The position numbers and the translations under genes were made by a program. DNA of 64,000 nt from Mycobacterium sp. URHD0025 (GTDB taxonomy: Bacteria; Actinomycetota; Actinomycetes; Mycobacteriales; Mycobacteriaceae), in the NCBI RefSeq assembly GCF_000426065.1, contig NZ_AUEQ01000008.1, forward strand, positions 186,001-250,000, in the 5' to 3' direction. The notes beneath the pieces are model-generated. The model saw only the letters and a program-made list of their open reading frames with translations, did not search any database and was not told the DNA's origin. This document shows, one piece after another, positions 17,394-26,644 of this stretch; positions within the stretch are counted from its first letter, which is position 1, and every line of letters begins with the position of its first letter.

Positions 17394-18026
17394 ATGTCGA
17401 CACCGGATGAACTGGGCCTGGCTCTCGACACCTTTCTCACCCATCGCACGCGGCTGTTCGGTATCGCCTACGGAGTTACCGGAGAGACCTGTGGCGCTGA
17501 AGACCTGGTCCAGGAGGCCTGGCTGCGGTGGCAGCGCACGGACCGCGCGATCGTGGAGAACCCGGCCGCATTTCTGACCACCACCACGACGAACCTCGCG
17601 ATCAACGTCATCCAGTCGGCCCGGCACCGCTACGAAGCACCGACCGCGTCGCCATTGGACTACCTGGTCGACACCGGCGCCGACGAGCCCGTGTCGCGGA
17701 CCGAACAGACCGCTCTGGTCGAGGAGCTGCTGGCGCTGCTGATGGCCAGGTTGACGCCAGGGGAGCTGGGCGCCTACGTGCTGCGCAGAGGGTTCGACTA
17801 TGCGTATGTGGACATCGCCGCGTTGCTGCGGACCAGTGTCGCCAACGCGCGGCAACTGGTTCGCCGGGCCCAGACCCGCCTCGACACCGGTGAGCGCGTC
17901 TCAGCAGTCCGGATTGCCGCGCACCGCCGTCTTGCCACCGCGTTCCTGCAGGCCGCGCGCACCGGTGATCGGCGGGATCTGGAGCACATCCTCGCCGGCG
18001 GCTACGCCGCCTCCCGAGCCGCATGA
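17394..18026 (+). CDS. ECF sigma factor, SigJ/ECF41-like with truncated C-terminal extension
   Basis: A 210-residue sigma factor. Region 2 includes RTRLFGIAYGVTGETCGAEDLVQEAWLRW, region 4 YVDIAALLRTSVANARQLVRRAQTRL. In SigJ-like factors region 4 is followed by a SnoaL-like domain of about 100 residues; here only its first helix (AHRRLATAFLQAARTGDRRDLEHILAG) remains before the stop. The stop overlaps the next regulator's ATG by 4 nt (ATGA). So the extension seems to have been replaced by a coupled downstream regulator. ATG at MSTPDEL has a GGTGGAGG just upstream. Its promoter targets are not known. Confidence 0.82.
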   Translation: MSTPDELGLALDTFLTHRTRLFGIAYGVTGETCGAEDLVQEAWLRWQRTDRAIVENPAAFLTTTTTNLAINVIQSARHRYEAPTASPLDYLVDTGADEPVSRTEQTALVEELLALLMARLTPGELGAYVLRRGFDYAYVDIAALLRTSVANARQLVRRAQTRLDTGERVSAVRIAAHRRLATAFLQAARTGDRRDLEHILAGGYAASRAA

Positions 18027-20851
18027 GTCCCGATACCTCAGGCCGGTTGGCCTGGACCGTCGAGACGCCTCGTGTCGAGGAGATGGCGCGACTCGACGGA
18101 ACGCGGGGACGGCTTGTCGGCCGGCGATGGGAGCGCACGGCCCTCGACGACATGGTCACGGCGGTGGCGGGCGGTCGCAGTGCAGCACTGGTCCTGCGGG
18201 GAGAAGCCGGCATCGGCAAGACCGCGTTGCTCGACTACGTGGGCGACCACGCGCCCGCATGCCAGGTGGTGCGCGTCGCGGGGATCGAGGCGGAGGCAGA
18301 GCTGGCTTTCGGCGGGTTGAACCGGCTGTGCGAGCCCTTCCGGAAACATCTCGACCGGCTACCTGTCCCACAGCGGTCGGCGCTCGAAACGGCGTTCGGG
18401 CTCAGCGCGGGCACTCCCGCGGACCGGTTCCTCGTCGGACTGGCAGTCCTGAGCCTGTTGGCGGAAGCGGCGGCGCGGCAGCCCGTGGTGTGTTTGATCG
18501 ACGATGCGCAGTGGTTGGACCGGATTTCCGCTCAGACCTTGTCGTTTGTCGGTCGCCGGCTGCTGGCCGAGCGGGTGGTGCTGCTCTTCGCAGTACGCGA
18601 GCCCGTAGTGGGCGATGCCCTGGCGGATCTACCTGCGCTGCGGATCGAGGGCCTGGGCGATCACGACGCCCGGACTCTGCTGGCACGGGGCTGCCCGGGC
18701 CGCGTCGACGACCGGGTGCTCGATCGTATTCTGGCCGAATCCCGGGGGAATCCACTTGCGCTCCTGGAACTTCCACGTGAGGTGACGGCTGCGCAGGTGG
18801 CCGTGTGGACCGACCGGATCGACGACCAACCGCTGGCCGGCCAGATCGAGAAGGGTTTCTTGCGTCGCCTTCGTTCGTTGTCACCGGGGGCCCAGCTTCT
18901 GGTGCTGCTCGCCGCGGCTGATCCGGTGGGAGATGCTGCGTTGTTGCGCCGCGCGGCCGTGGAGTTGAACATCGACACCGTCGCCGCCGGCTCCGAAGCT
19001 CAGGCGGGCGAGCTACTCACCATCGGCACGATGGTCCGGTTCCGGCATCCGCTGGTGCGCTCGGCGGTATACAAATCGGCGACGACACTGCAGCGCCGGC
19101 AGGTGCACCGCGCGTTGGCTGAGGCGACGGACCCCGAACACGACCCCGATCGACGTGCGTGGCACTTGGCAAGTGCGGCAGGTCAGCCCGATGAAGGTGT
19201 GGCCGCAGGCCTCGAGCTGGCGGCTGCCCGCGCCCGCGCACGGGGTGGTGCTGCCGCGGCGGCCGCATTTCTCGACCGTTCCGCCGAACTCACGCCTGAT
19301 CCGCGTCGTCGTGGCTCCCGGTCGCTGGCAGCAGCGCAGGCCAAGAGCGAGGCAGGCGAGTTCGGTGAGGCTCTCGAACTTCTCGACGACCTCGCGGCGC
19401 TGCCGTTGACCAAGCGTGAGCATGCCCTCGCCGAACTCGTGCGTGGGCGAAGTCTCTTCTCGTTCCGGAGCGCGAGCGCGGGTCTGCCCTCACTCCTCGG
19501 CGCGGCCAAACAGCTTGAGCCACTTGACTCGGCGTTGGCAACCGAGACCTACCGTGATGCCCTCTACGCCGCCCTCACCGCCGGCAGATTGCCTGACGAG
19601 GTCGGGGTGGAGCAGGTGGCGGCTGCGATCCTCGCGATGCGGCGGCCCGCGGACCCGGCTTGCTCAGATCTGCTCCTGGAAGGCGTTTCCCGGATCACGG
19701 TTGCGGGTTACGCGCAGGGGGCGCCGCTGGTTCACCGTGCCCTCGCGGCCTATCGAACAGGAGGGTTCTCCCCAGCGGATGGGTTGGGCTGGCTGCCCTT
19801 GGCGTGCCGATTGGCGCACAACACTTGGGAATTCGACGCCTGGTCCACGCTGTCGGCCAGGTTGGTCGAGCTTGCTGTGGACGCCGGCGCACTTGCCGTC
19901 CTGCCGTCGGCGCTGCTGCTGCGGTTGTCGAACCGCGTTTATGCGGGCGACCTGGCCGCGTCCGACGCGCTGGTCGCTCAGGCCGCAACGTTGGGCGAGG
20001 TCACCGGAAGCAGTTTTTTCGCGCACTACGGCGCCATGGTCGTCGAACCGTGGCGAGGCGACGAGACGCGCACGATGCAAGCGATCGATCTGATCACCTC
20101 CGACCCGTTGTTGCGCGGCGAGGGCAAGGCACTGACGGCGACGGAGTGGGCAGCCGCGGTACTGTACAACGGACTCGGCCGGTATGACGAGGCGCTCCTG
20201 GCTGCTCGGCGTGGATCGGCATATCCACGGGAGCTTGGACTGTCGACATGGTCGATGGTCGAATTGGTCGAGGCGGCAGCACGATCGGGGGTGCCGGCCG
20301 AGGCGACCGAGGCGGTGCGACATATCGAGAACATGGCTGCGGTGAGCGGGACCGACTGGGTGCGCGGCACGGCGGCCTACGTCGGCGCGCTGGTGGCTGA
20401 CGGTCCCGTCGCCGAACAACGCTATCGGGAGGCGATCGAGTTTCTTGAGCGTACGGACGTCCGAATGCTCACCGCACGAGCCTATTTGGTGTACGGCGAG
20501 TGGCTGCGGAGCGAACAGCGACGGGGCGAAGCCCGGCAACGCCTCCGCCAGGCATACGCCCTGCTGAGCGACTTGGGCGCCGACGGGTTCGCTGAGCGGG
20601 CCCGCCGAGAACTCGCCGCCGCAGGGGCAGCGACGTCGGCCAGGGCAACGGGCCGGCGGGCGGTCGACGCCGCGTCGCTCACCGCGCAGGAGATGCAGAT
20701 CGCCCGGCTCGCCGCCGACGGACTGACCAATTCGGAGATCGGCGCGCAGCTGTTCATCAGCGCTCACACCGTCGAGTGGCACCTGCGAAAAGTGTTCGGC
20801 AAGTTGGGTATCCGTTCCCGTCGGCATATCGCGTCGAAGCTGGGGAACTAG
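18023..20851 (+). CDS. LuxR-type ATPase regulator 2 (LAL family)
   Basis: A 942-residue paralogue of regulator 1. GEAGIGKT (60-67) and PVVCLIDDAQWLD (about 154-166) are Walker A and B; a long helical sensor follows; the C-terminus holds LTAQEMQIARLAADGLTN and LFISAHTVEWHLRKVFGKLG. The ATGA overlap with the sigma gene supports the start used and makes translational coupling likely; another ATG at residue 21 (MARLDG) would be nearer the conserved LVGR. Sigma factor and this activator may therefore be made in fixed proportion. Confidence 0.87.
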   Translation: MSPDTSGRLAWTVETPRVEEMARLDGTRGRLVGRRWERTALDDMVTAVAGGRSAALVLRGEAGIGKTALLDYVGDHAPACQVVRVAGIEAEAELAFGGLNRLCEPFRKHLDRLPVPQRSALETAFGLSAGTPADRFLVGLAVLSLLAEAAARQPVVCLIDDAQWLDRISAQTLSFVGRRLLAERVVLLFAVREPVVGDALADLPALRIEGLGDHDARTLLARGCPGRVDDRVLDRILAESRGNPLALLELPREVTAAQVAVWTDRIDDQPLAGQIEKGFLRRLRSLSPGAQLLVLLAAADPVGDAALLRRAAVELNIDTVAAGSEAQAGELLTIGTMVRFRHPLVRSAVYKSATTLQRRQVHRALAEATDPEHDPDRRAWHLASAAGQPDEGVAAGLELAAARARARGGAAAAAAFLDRSAELTPDPRRRGSRSLAAAQAKSEAGEFGEALELLDDLAALPLTKREHALAELVRGRSLFSFRSASAGLPSLLGAAKQLEPLDSALATETYRDALYAALTAGRLPDEVGVEQVAAAILAMRRPADPACSDLLLEGVSRITVAGYAQGAPLVHRALAAYRTGGFSPADGLGWLPLACRLAHNTWEFDAWSTLSARLVELAVDAGALAVLPSALLLRLSNRVYAGDLAASDALVAQAATLGEVTGSSFFAHYGAMVVEPWRGDETRTMQAIDLITSDPLLRGEGKALTATEWAAAVLYNGLGRYDEALLAARRGSAYPRELGLSTWSMVELVEAAARSGVPAEATEAVRHIENMAAVSGTDWVRGTAAYVGALVADGPVAEQRYREAIEFLERTDVRMLTARAYLVYGEWLRSEQRRGEARQRLRQAYALLSDLGADGFAERARRELAAAGAATSARATGRRAVDAASLTAQEMQIARLAADGLTNSEIGAQLFISAHTVEWHLRKVFGKLGIRSRRHIASKLGN

Positions 20852-20885
20852 AGGCTGTCACAGAATCGGCTGCTGTGCGGTCGAT

Positions 20886-23732
20886 ATGTGTATGTGGCGG
20901 AGATCTTTTCACGATGCCGGTGCGCGCGTGCTGATCGGACGCGATACCGAATGCCGGGTTCTGGAGGATCTGGTCACGGGAGTGCGGAGCGGGGGCAGGG
21001 TTCTGGTGCTGCGCGGGGAGGTCGGTGTCGGGAAGACCGAGTTGCTGAACCATCTTCTCGCGCGGGTCGGGCACTACCGATCGGTACGGGTGACCGGAGT
21101 GCCATTCGACATGGATCTCGACTTCGCCGGCCTACAGCAGTTGTGCCGACCGCTGCTCGGCCACCTCGCCGAACTGCCGACTGCCCAACGCGACGCACTG
21201 GTGGTGATTCTGGGACTGGGATCCGGTGCGCCGCCGACCGAAAAATTGGTGCACTCAGCCGTTTTGAATTTGCTGACCGCTGCCTGCCGCGATGAGCCGC
21301 TGGTCTGGGTCGTCGATGACGCGCATTGGCTGGACCCCGTGACGCTGGCGGTTCTGGCTGCTGTGGCGAGGCGATTGACCACCGAACGGGCCGGGTTGGT
21401 GTTCGCGACTCGTGACCCCGGGGCAGACGTGTTGAGCGGATTGCCCGAACGCATGATCGGCCCGTTGTCGGATGAGCACGCGCGAGTCCTGCTGGGCACG
21501 GTGATGATGACCCGTCTCGACCCGCGCGTCAGCGATCGGATCATCGCCGAGACCCGCGGTAATCCGCTTGCTTTGGTTTCACTTCCGCGTGATCGTGCCG
21601 CCGCAGAACTTGCCGGGGCGCTGCGCCGCGGCGACACCCCTTCGGGGGCCAAAAGAATCGAACTCGACTATGTCGAGTTGATCCGCGCGCTGCCCGGATC
21701 GACTCGGCAGCTGCTCCTCGCCGCTGCGGCCGAGCCGGTCGGCGATGCCGCTGTGTTGGGTCGCGTCGCGGACAACCTGGGGATCACTGCCGACGTGCTG
21801 GCGCCCGCGGTAACCGCCCGAGTGGTCGAAATAGACTCCGATGTGCGGTTTCTGCACCCCCTCGCGCGGTCGGCCGCTTACCACGCTGCCGCCCCGTCCG
21901 TACGCCGCGAGATGCACCGTGTACTGGCCGAAGTCACCGATGTCGAGATCGATCCGGACCGCCGGATCTGGCATATCGCCAACGCCGCGACGTGGCCCGA
22001 CGATGAGGTGGCAGCGCAACTGGAAGTCGCTGCCGGTCATGCGCACGCGAGGAACGGTATGGCGGTTGCCGCAACATTTCTCGAGCGGGCCGCGGTCCTG
22101 ACATCGGTTCCGGAACTTCGCTGTGACCGCGCGCTGGCCGCAGCGCGGGCCAAGCTCGATGCCGGCGCCTTTTCCGATGCCGACGAGTTGCTCGCCATGG
22201 CGGGCCTCGCACCGATGACCGGCCTGCAGCGGGCGCGAGCCGCGCGGTTGTCCGCGCAGATGGAGTTCGCCAAGCGGCGCAGCGGCGACGGCAGGGCGGC
22301 TTCATTGAGTGAGATCGCATCCCGGATGAGTGATGCTGCAGTCGAATTCGAGCACTTCGACGCTGAGGTGAGCCTTGAGACGCATCTTGAAGCTCTCGCT
22401 GCGGCGATGTACGCAGGCCGGCTCGGAGATATCCCGGACGTGGCGCGGACGGCCGAGACCGCGCGGTGCGGTATCGAAAGCCTATCCACCGGTTCTGGGC
22501 CGGTGGGCACCGTGTTGCGGGGTATGACGGCTCAGATCATCGGTGTTCCGTATGCCGGGGAGGGATTGCCGGCGGCGGTGGAGGAGCTGGGTGCGCATCG
22601 TCGTGATGCCGATTCCCAGGCGTCGCGGTGGATGGTGCCCGCGCTGCTTCTCATCCAGCAGTCCACGGCCTATGAACTATGGGATGACGGGTTGGTGCAC
22701 CGGCTCTCCACGGCGGCAGTGCGACGAGTCCGGGCGTCCGACGCGTTGGCACTGCTTCCGGAGACCCTGGCCTACCGGGCCGTCGTGCACATGTTGGCCG
22801 GCGAGCTCGTTGCCGCCGAAGACCTTCTGACGGAGGCTGATTCGACCTCCCTGTCGACCCGCTACTACTCACCGCTGCGCTATCACTCGCTTGCGCTGGA
22901 TGCGTGGAAGGGTGATCCGGACCATCTCGATGCGCTCAAGGCTGGTGCCGAGACAGCATCTGCCTCTGGGGAAGGCCGGATGCTGGGTCTGGCCCGATAT
23001 GCGACCGCCGTGCTCTGCAATGGTCTGGGCCGCTATGAGGAGGCGTTCGCCGCGGCCCGGCAGGCTGCCGAGTATGAGGACCTCGGACTGTACGGATGGT
23101 ATCTGGTCGAACTGATCGAGGCGGCGACCCGCATCGGCAACATCGACGCTGCGCAGGAGGCCTGCGGGCGCCTCACCGAGCGTATATCGGTTCGCGACAC
23201 GGATTGGGCCCTAGGGACTTTGGCGAGCGCACGGGCTCTGGTGGCCGGCGATGGAGACGCCGAGGCTCACTACCGTGAGGCGATCGACCGGTTGGGACGT
23301 ACCCGCATCAGGGTCCACCTGGCCCGGGCCCATCTGCGCTACGGGGAATGGCTGCGCCGTCGGAAGCGCCGGTCGGCGGCCGAGGAGCAGCTCACCATCG
23401 CGCACGACATGTTCTGTGCCTTTGGTGCCCGGGCTTTCGCCGATCGTGCCGGGCGCGAGTTGATCGCGAAGGGGGAGCGGGCGGGCCGACAGCCGGTTGC
23501 CGGCGGCGATGTTCTGACGGCTCAGGAGGCACAGATCGCGCGGCTCGCAGCAGCCGGACTGACCAACGCTGCGATCGGAGAGCAGCTGTTCATCAGCACC
23601 CACACCGTCGAGTGGCACCTGCGGAAAGTGTTCGTCAAGCTCTCGGTTACCTCTCGTCGGCAACTTCGGGGCATGTCGGACAGCCTCGCTCACCAGCCTT
23701 CGGTAAGTACCCGCTCCAGGGTGTCGGCGTAG
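20886..23732 (+). CDS. LuxR-type ATPase regulator 3 (LAL family)
   Basis: A 948-residue third paralogue, 34 nt after regulator 2. Walker A is GEVGVGKT (44-51), Walker B LVWVVDDAHWLD (about 139-150), and the LuxR HTH is LTAQEAQIARLAAAGLTN with LFISTHTVEWHLRKVFVKL. The recognition helix is nearly identical among all three, so they may share DNA targets while the sensor regions differ. Its last 43 nt overlap the 3' end of the convergent aminotransferase gene; the tail past SRRQLRG is variable. Probably one transcript with the sigma gene and regulator 2. Confidence 0.86.
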   Translation: MCMWRRSFHDAGARVLIGRDTECRVLEDLVTGVRSGGRVLVLRGEVGVGKTELLNHLLARVGHYRSVRVTGVPFDMDLDFAGLQQLCRPLLGHLAELPTAQRDALVVILGLGSGAPPTEKLVHSAVLNLLTAACRDEPLVWVVDDAHWLDPVTLAVLAAVARRLTTERAGLVFATRDPGADVLSGLPERMIGPLSDEHARVLLGTVMMTRLDPRVSDRIIAETRGNPLALVSLPRDRAAAELAGALRRGDTPSGAKRIELDYVELIRALPGSTRQLLLAAAAEPVGDAAVLGRVADNLGITADVLAPAVTARVVEIDSDVRFLHPLARSAAYHAAAPSVRREMHRVLAEVTDVEIDPDRRIWHIANAATWPDDEVAAQLEVAAGHAHARNGMAVAATFLERAAVLTSVPELRCDRALAAARAKLDAGAFSDADELLAMAGLAPMTGLQRARAARLSAQMEFAKRRSGDGRAASLSEIASRMSDAAVEFEHFDAEVSLETHLEALAAAMYAGRLGDIPDVARTAETARCGIESLSTGSGPVGTVLRGMTAQIIGVPYAGEGLPAAVEELGAHRRDADSQASRWMVPALLLIQQSTAYELWDDGLVHRLSTAAVRRVRASDALALLPETLAYRAVVHMLAGELVAAEDLLTEADSTSLSTRYYSPLRYHSLALDAWKGDPDHLDALKAGAETASASGEGRMLGLARYATAVLCNGLGRYEEAFAAARQAAEYEDLGLYGWYLVELIEAATRIGNIDAAQEACGRLTERISVRDTDWALGTLASARALVAGDGDAEAHYREAIDRLGRTRIRVHLARAHLRYGEWLRRRKRRSAAEEQLTIAHDMFCAFGARAFADRAGRELIAKGERAGRQPVAGGDVLTAQEAQIARLAAAGLTNAAIGEQLFISTHTVEWHLRKVFVKLSVTSRRQLRGMSDSLAHQPSVSTRSRVSA

Positions 23733-26644
23733 AAATCGGCCGCTTCGATGTCGATGCACAATGGCGGCTTGGTTTTCAGGATGTTCTGGTGGTCGCCGGT
23801 CGGCTGGATGATCACTCCGAGTTCGAGCATCCGGTCACAAATGAGGGCCGTTTCCTCGGTGGCTGGCTCGAGAGTGTCGGGATCGCGGATCATCTCGACA
23901 CCCAGATACAGGCCGACACCGTGAACGGTGCCGATGATCGGGTGGCGCGCAGCCAGCTCCTCGAGCCGTGACTTCAGGTGGGCGCCCACGCGGGCCGCGT
24001 TGGCCTGCAGCCCTTCGTCGTTCAACACATCGAGCACCGTCATCCCGATCGTGCACGACAGGGGACTGCCGCCGGTGGAGGAGAAGAAGTAACCCTGGCT
24101 GCGGAACGCCTCGGCCACCTCGCGGGTGGTGACCACCGCGCCCAAGGGGTAGCCGTTTCCGACCGATTTCGCCATCGACACGATGTCGGGGACCACGCCC
24201 TGCTGCTGGAAACCCCAAAACCACTCACCGAGGCGGCCGTAGCCGACCTGCACTTCATCCGCGACCGCGTATCCGCCCGCCCTGCGCACCGCCGCGTAGA
24301 CCTGCGGCAGGTATCCGTCGGGTAGGGCCATGCCGCCGGCGTTGCCGTAGACCGTCTCGCAGATGAATGCAGCCGGTGCGCGCCCCTCGGCGATCAACTG
24401 GTCGATCTGGGCCACCGCGTCCACCGCGTATCGCCCGACCTCGCTTCCGCGGTACTTACCGCGGAAGCTGTTGGGCGATTCGACAGTGTGCACCCAATCC
24501 GGCCGGGTGGTGAGCGCATTCGGGTTGTCCGCGGTGGAGGTCGACACGGCGTCGGTGCCATACGTCCAGCCGTGATACGCCTCGCGCATTGCCACCACAT
24601 CGGGCCGGCCCGCTGCCGCGATCGCCAACCGCAGCGCCAGGTCACTGGCCTCAGATCCGGAGTTGACCAGAAATACCGTGTCCAGCGGGTCCGGTAGCAG
24701 CCCGGCGAGGCGTTCGCTGAACTCGACGACGGAGGCATAGTTGAACCGCGAGTTGGTGTTCAGCTTGCGGAGCTGACGGGCCGCTGCCGCCGCGATACGG
24801 GGGTGCGCATGGCCCAACACCGTGACGTTGTTGACCATGTCCAGGTAGCAGCGTCCGCTGGTGGACATCAGGAAATGCCGCCAACCCCGTTCGATGCGCG
24901 GCGGCCGCCGATAGTAATGCTCCTGCACGGGCGCGAATGCCCGGTCTCGCCGGGTCACCAGATCGGCGTCTGCCGGCTCGGCGTCGAGCGGTGCGAGCCC
25001 CAGCAGCGGTCGTGGATCACGCACGCAGGCCAGCCAACCCGGCGCCAGGCCAGGGGTCGTCAGCTCAGGGGCGCGTGGGGCACCCACCGGGCGCAGGGCC
25101 ACGTGCGTCCAACGGCCCGGTTCGGCCGTGCCCAAAACCTCGCCCGAGGGACCCGAGGCGCCTGAAACAGAACCGATCCCGGTGAGGGTCAGCTCGTACT
25201 CGGCACCCCGCAGCGTCACCGAATCCGCCGAGCGGTCGACGACCTCACCGGTGAACGGTGCGGCCAGCTCCAGGCGCTCCGCCGGCCACACACTGACCCC
25301 GGTCGGGACCACCGCCGGCTCTTCCTGGCTCAATGCCGGAGCCCGTGAGATCCGAGGTTGCCCGAACCGGGTCACCACCACGTGCGCGCCGTCATCGATT
25401 GCGGCCCTGGCCAATTCGTCCTCGACGTCGGGTTTCAGCCAGCCGCCGGGGGTGAACGCGTCGTCCAGGGCATCCGACGTCGCGCTCAGATCCAGTGTCA
25501 CCACCGACTTGGGCGGCGTGATCATCGGGCGGTCGGGCCGGGGCTGCGAGGGAGGCGATGCCAGCCCGAGGTCGGCTTTGATCAGCGCGGCCATGACCTC
25601 GATCGGCACCGAGGTGGCGCGCTCGAACATCTGCCACTCGCCGTCAGCCTGTTCGGTGAGGTAGTCGTTGTCCGGATCGAAACCGGCCTGATGCGCACCG
25701 CTGACGATCAGGACGGCGGTACGCAGAACCAGCAACGGCCACAACGCTTCCGCCTCGGCAACGCTGAGGGGGCGGATGGCGTGGAAGGCGCGGATGCCGG
25801 GCAGGACGGCGGCCGGAGCGCCGCCCGGATGTTGCAGTACGCAGGACAGGGTGATGGCCAGTTCACCGACTGCCCAGCTGTCGGCGAGGTCGCCGAAGTC
25901 GATGATCCCGTCGGGATGCACCGCACCACCACGTCCATGGGACACAACCACATTCGCGTCGGTGAGGTCCATGTGCACGGCCTGTACGGGCAGTGCGTCT
26001 GCCAGCGGTTCGATGTGTGCCCAGGCCTGATCGGTGGCGGCCTGCAGGCGGGCGCGCACAATGTCGTCGTCGACGTGGGTGACCAGTCGGCGCACCACTT
26101 CGGCCCCGTAACGCAGGTCCCATTGCAGGACGCGGTCCAGCCCGGGATGGCTGAAACCGGCCAACGCCCGGCTCACCCGCCCGGCCAGCGCGCCCAGCTC
26201 GGCGACCGTGGCCGGCGGCAGATACCCGGATTCGACGAGCGTTCCGCCGGGCAGGTGCCTCAGCAGCCGGACATAGGCGGTGCGTTCGGCCCCGTTCGAG
26301 CCCAGACCTGCTACGGCAGTGAGCTTCTCGTCGTGTCGGTTGGGCAACGACTGCGCCACCCGCAGATCCGGCTCTGCCGTTGCGATGCGCTCCGCGGCCA
26401 GCTCCTGGGCGGTCAGTTCGATCTCGTTGAACGCCGGGTTGGCGATCTTCAGGACACCGGCGATGTCGGATCCGACATCGACCAGGAAGTTCTTATCCTG
26501 TTGACTGCCGAGCGATTTCACGTTCCCGTTCAGGTCGAAGTGGGCGGCCAGAATGTCGCGGGCCTGGGTGTCGGTGATCGCAGGCGCGGGCAGCTCAGGT
26601 TCGCGCAGGAAGTTGAAGCCGACAGTGTCACGCTCGGCGTTCAC
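23690..26644 (-). CDS. Kinase-aminotransferase fusion: APH domain, degenerate middle domain, class III aminotransferase
   Basis: A 984-residue protein. Residues about 25-330 are an aminoglycoside-phosphotransferase/homoserine-kinase-like kinase with HMDLTDANV (224-232) and IIDFGD (247-252). Residues about 380-530 resemble the M23-like middle domain found in such fusions, without visible zinc ligands (inference). Residues about 560-984 are a class III PLP aminotransferase: NSGSEASDLAL, HGWTYG, ADEVQVGYGRLG (Asp796) and SMAKSVGNGYPLGAV (Lys826, PLP lysine). Relatives act on phosphorylated or amino-alcohol substrates; the substrate here is unknown. The GTG overlaps the upstream hydrolase stop by 4 nt (GTGA). 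Confidence 0.85.
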   Translation of the reverse strand: MNAERDTVGFNFLREPELPAPAITDTQARDILAAHFDLNGNVKSLGSQQDKNFLVDVGSDIAGVLKIANPAFNEIELTAQELAAERIATAEPDLRVAQSLPNRHDEKLTAVAGLGSNGAERTAYVRLLRHLPGGTLVESGYLPPATVAELGALAGRVSRALAGFSHPGLDRVLQWDLRYGAEVVRRLVTHVDDDIVRARLQAATDQAWAHIEPLADALPVQAVHMDLTDANVVVSHGRGGAVHPDGIIDFGDLADSWAVGELAITLSCVLQHPGGAPAAVLPGIRAFHAIRPLSVAEAEALWPLLVLRTAVLIVSGAHQAGFDPDNDYLTEQADGEWQMFERATSVPIEVMAALIKADLGLASPPSQPRPDRPMITPPKSVVTLDLSATSDALDDAFTPGGWLKPDVEDELARAAIDDGAHVVVTRFGQPRISRAPALSQEEPAVVPTGVSVWPAERLELAAPFTGEVVDRSADSVTLRGAEYELTLTGIGSVSGASGPSGEVLGTAEPGRWTHVALRPVGAPRAPELTTPGLAPGWLACVRDPRPLLGLAPLDAEPADADLVTRRDRAFAPVQEHYYRRPPRIERGWRHFLMSTSGRCYLDMVNNVTVLGHAHPRIAAAAARQLRKLNTNSRFNYASVVEFSERLAGLLPDPLDTVFLVNSGSEASDLALRLAIAAAGRPDVVAMREAYHGWTYGTDAVSTSTADNPNALTTRPDWVHTVESPNSFRGKYRGSEVGRYAVDAVAQIDQLIAEGRAPAAFICETVYGNAGGMALPDGYLPQVYAAVRRAGGYAVADEVQVGYGRLGEWFWGFQQQGVVPDIVSMAKSVGNGYPLGAVVTTREVAEAFRSQGYFFSSTGGSPLSCTIGMTVLDVLNDEGLQANAARVGAHLKSRLEELAARHPIIGTVHGVGLYLGVEMIRDPDTLEPATEETALICDRMLELGVIIQPTGDHQNILKTKPPLCIDIEAADFYADTLERVLTEGW

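Noticed and set aside
14898..17855. A 985-codon open frame on the minus strand across LuxR regulator 1 and the sigma gene
   Set aside because: It is antisense to two well-supported genes; its composition (Gly, Arg, Gln, Val, His rich) is that of a high-GC shadow frame and no family motif is present.
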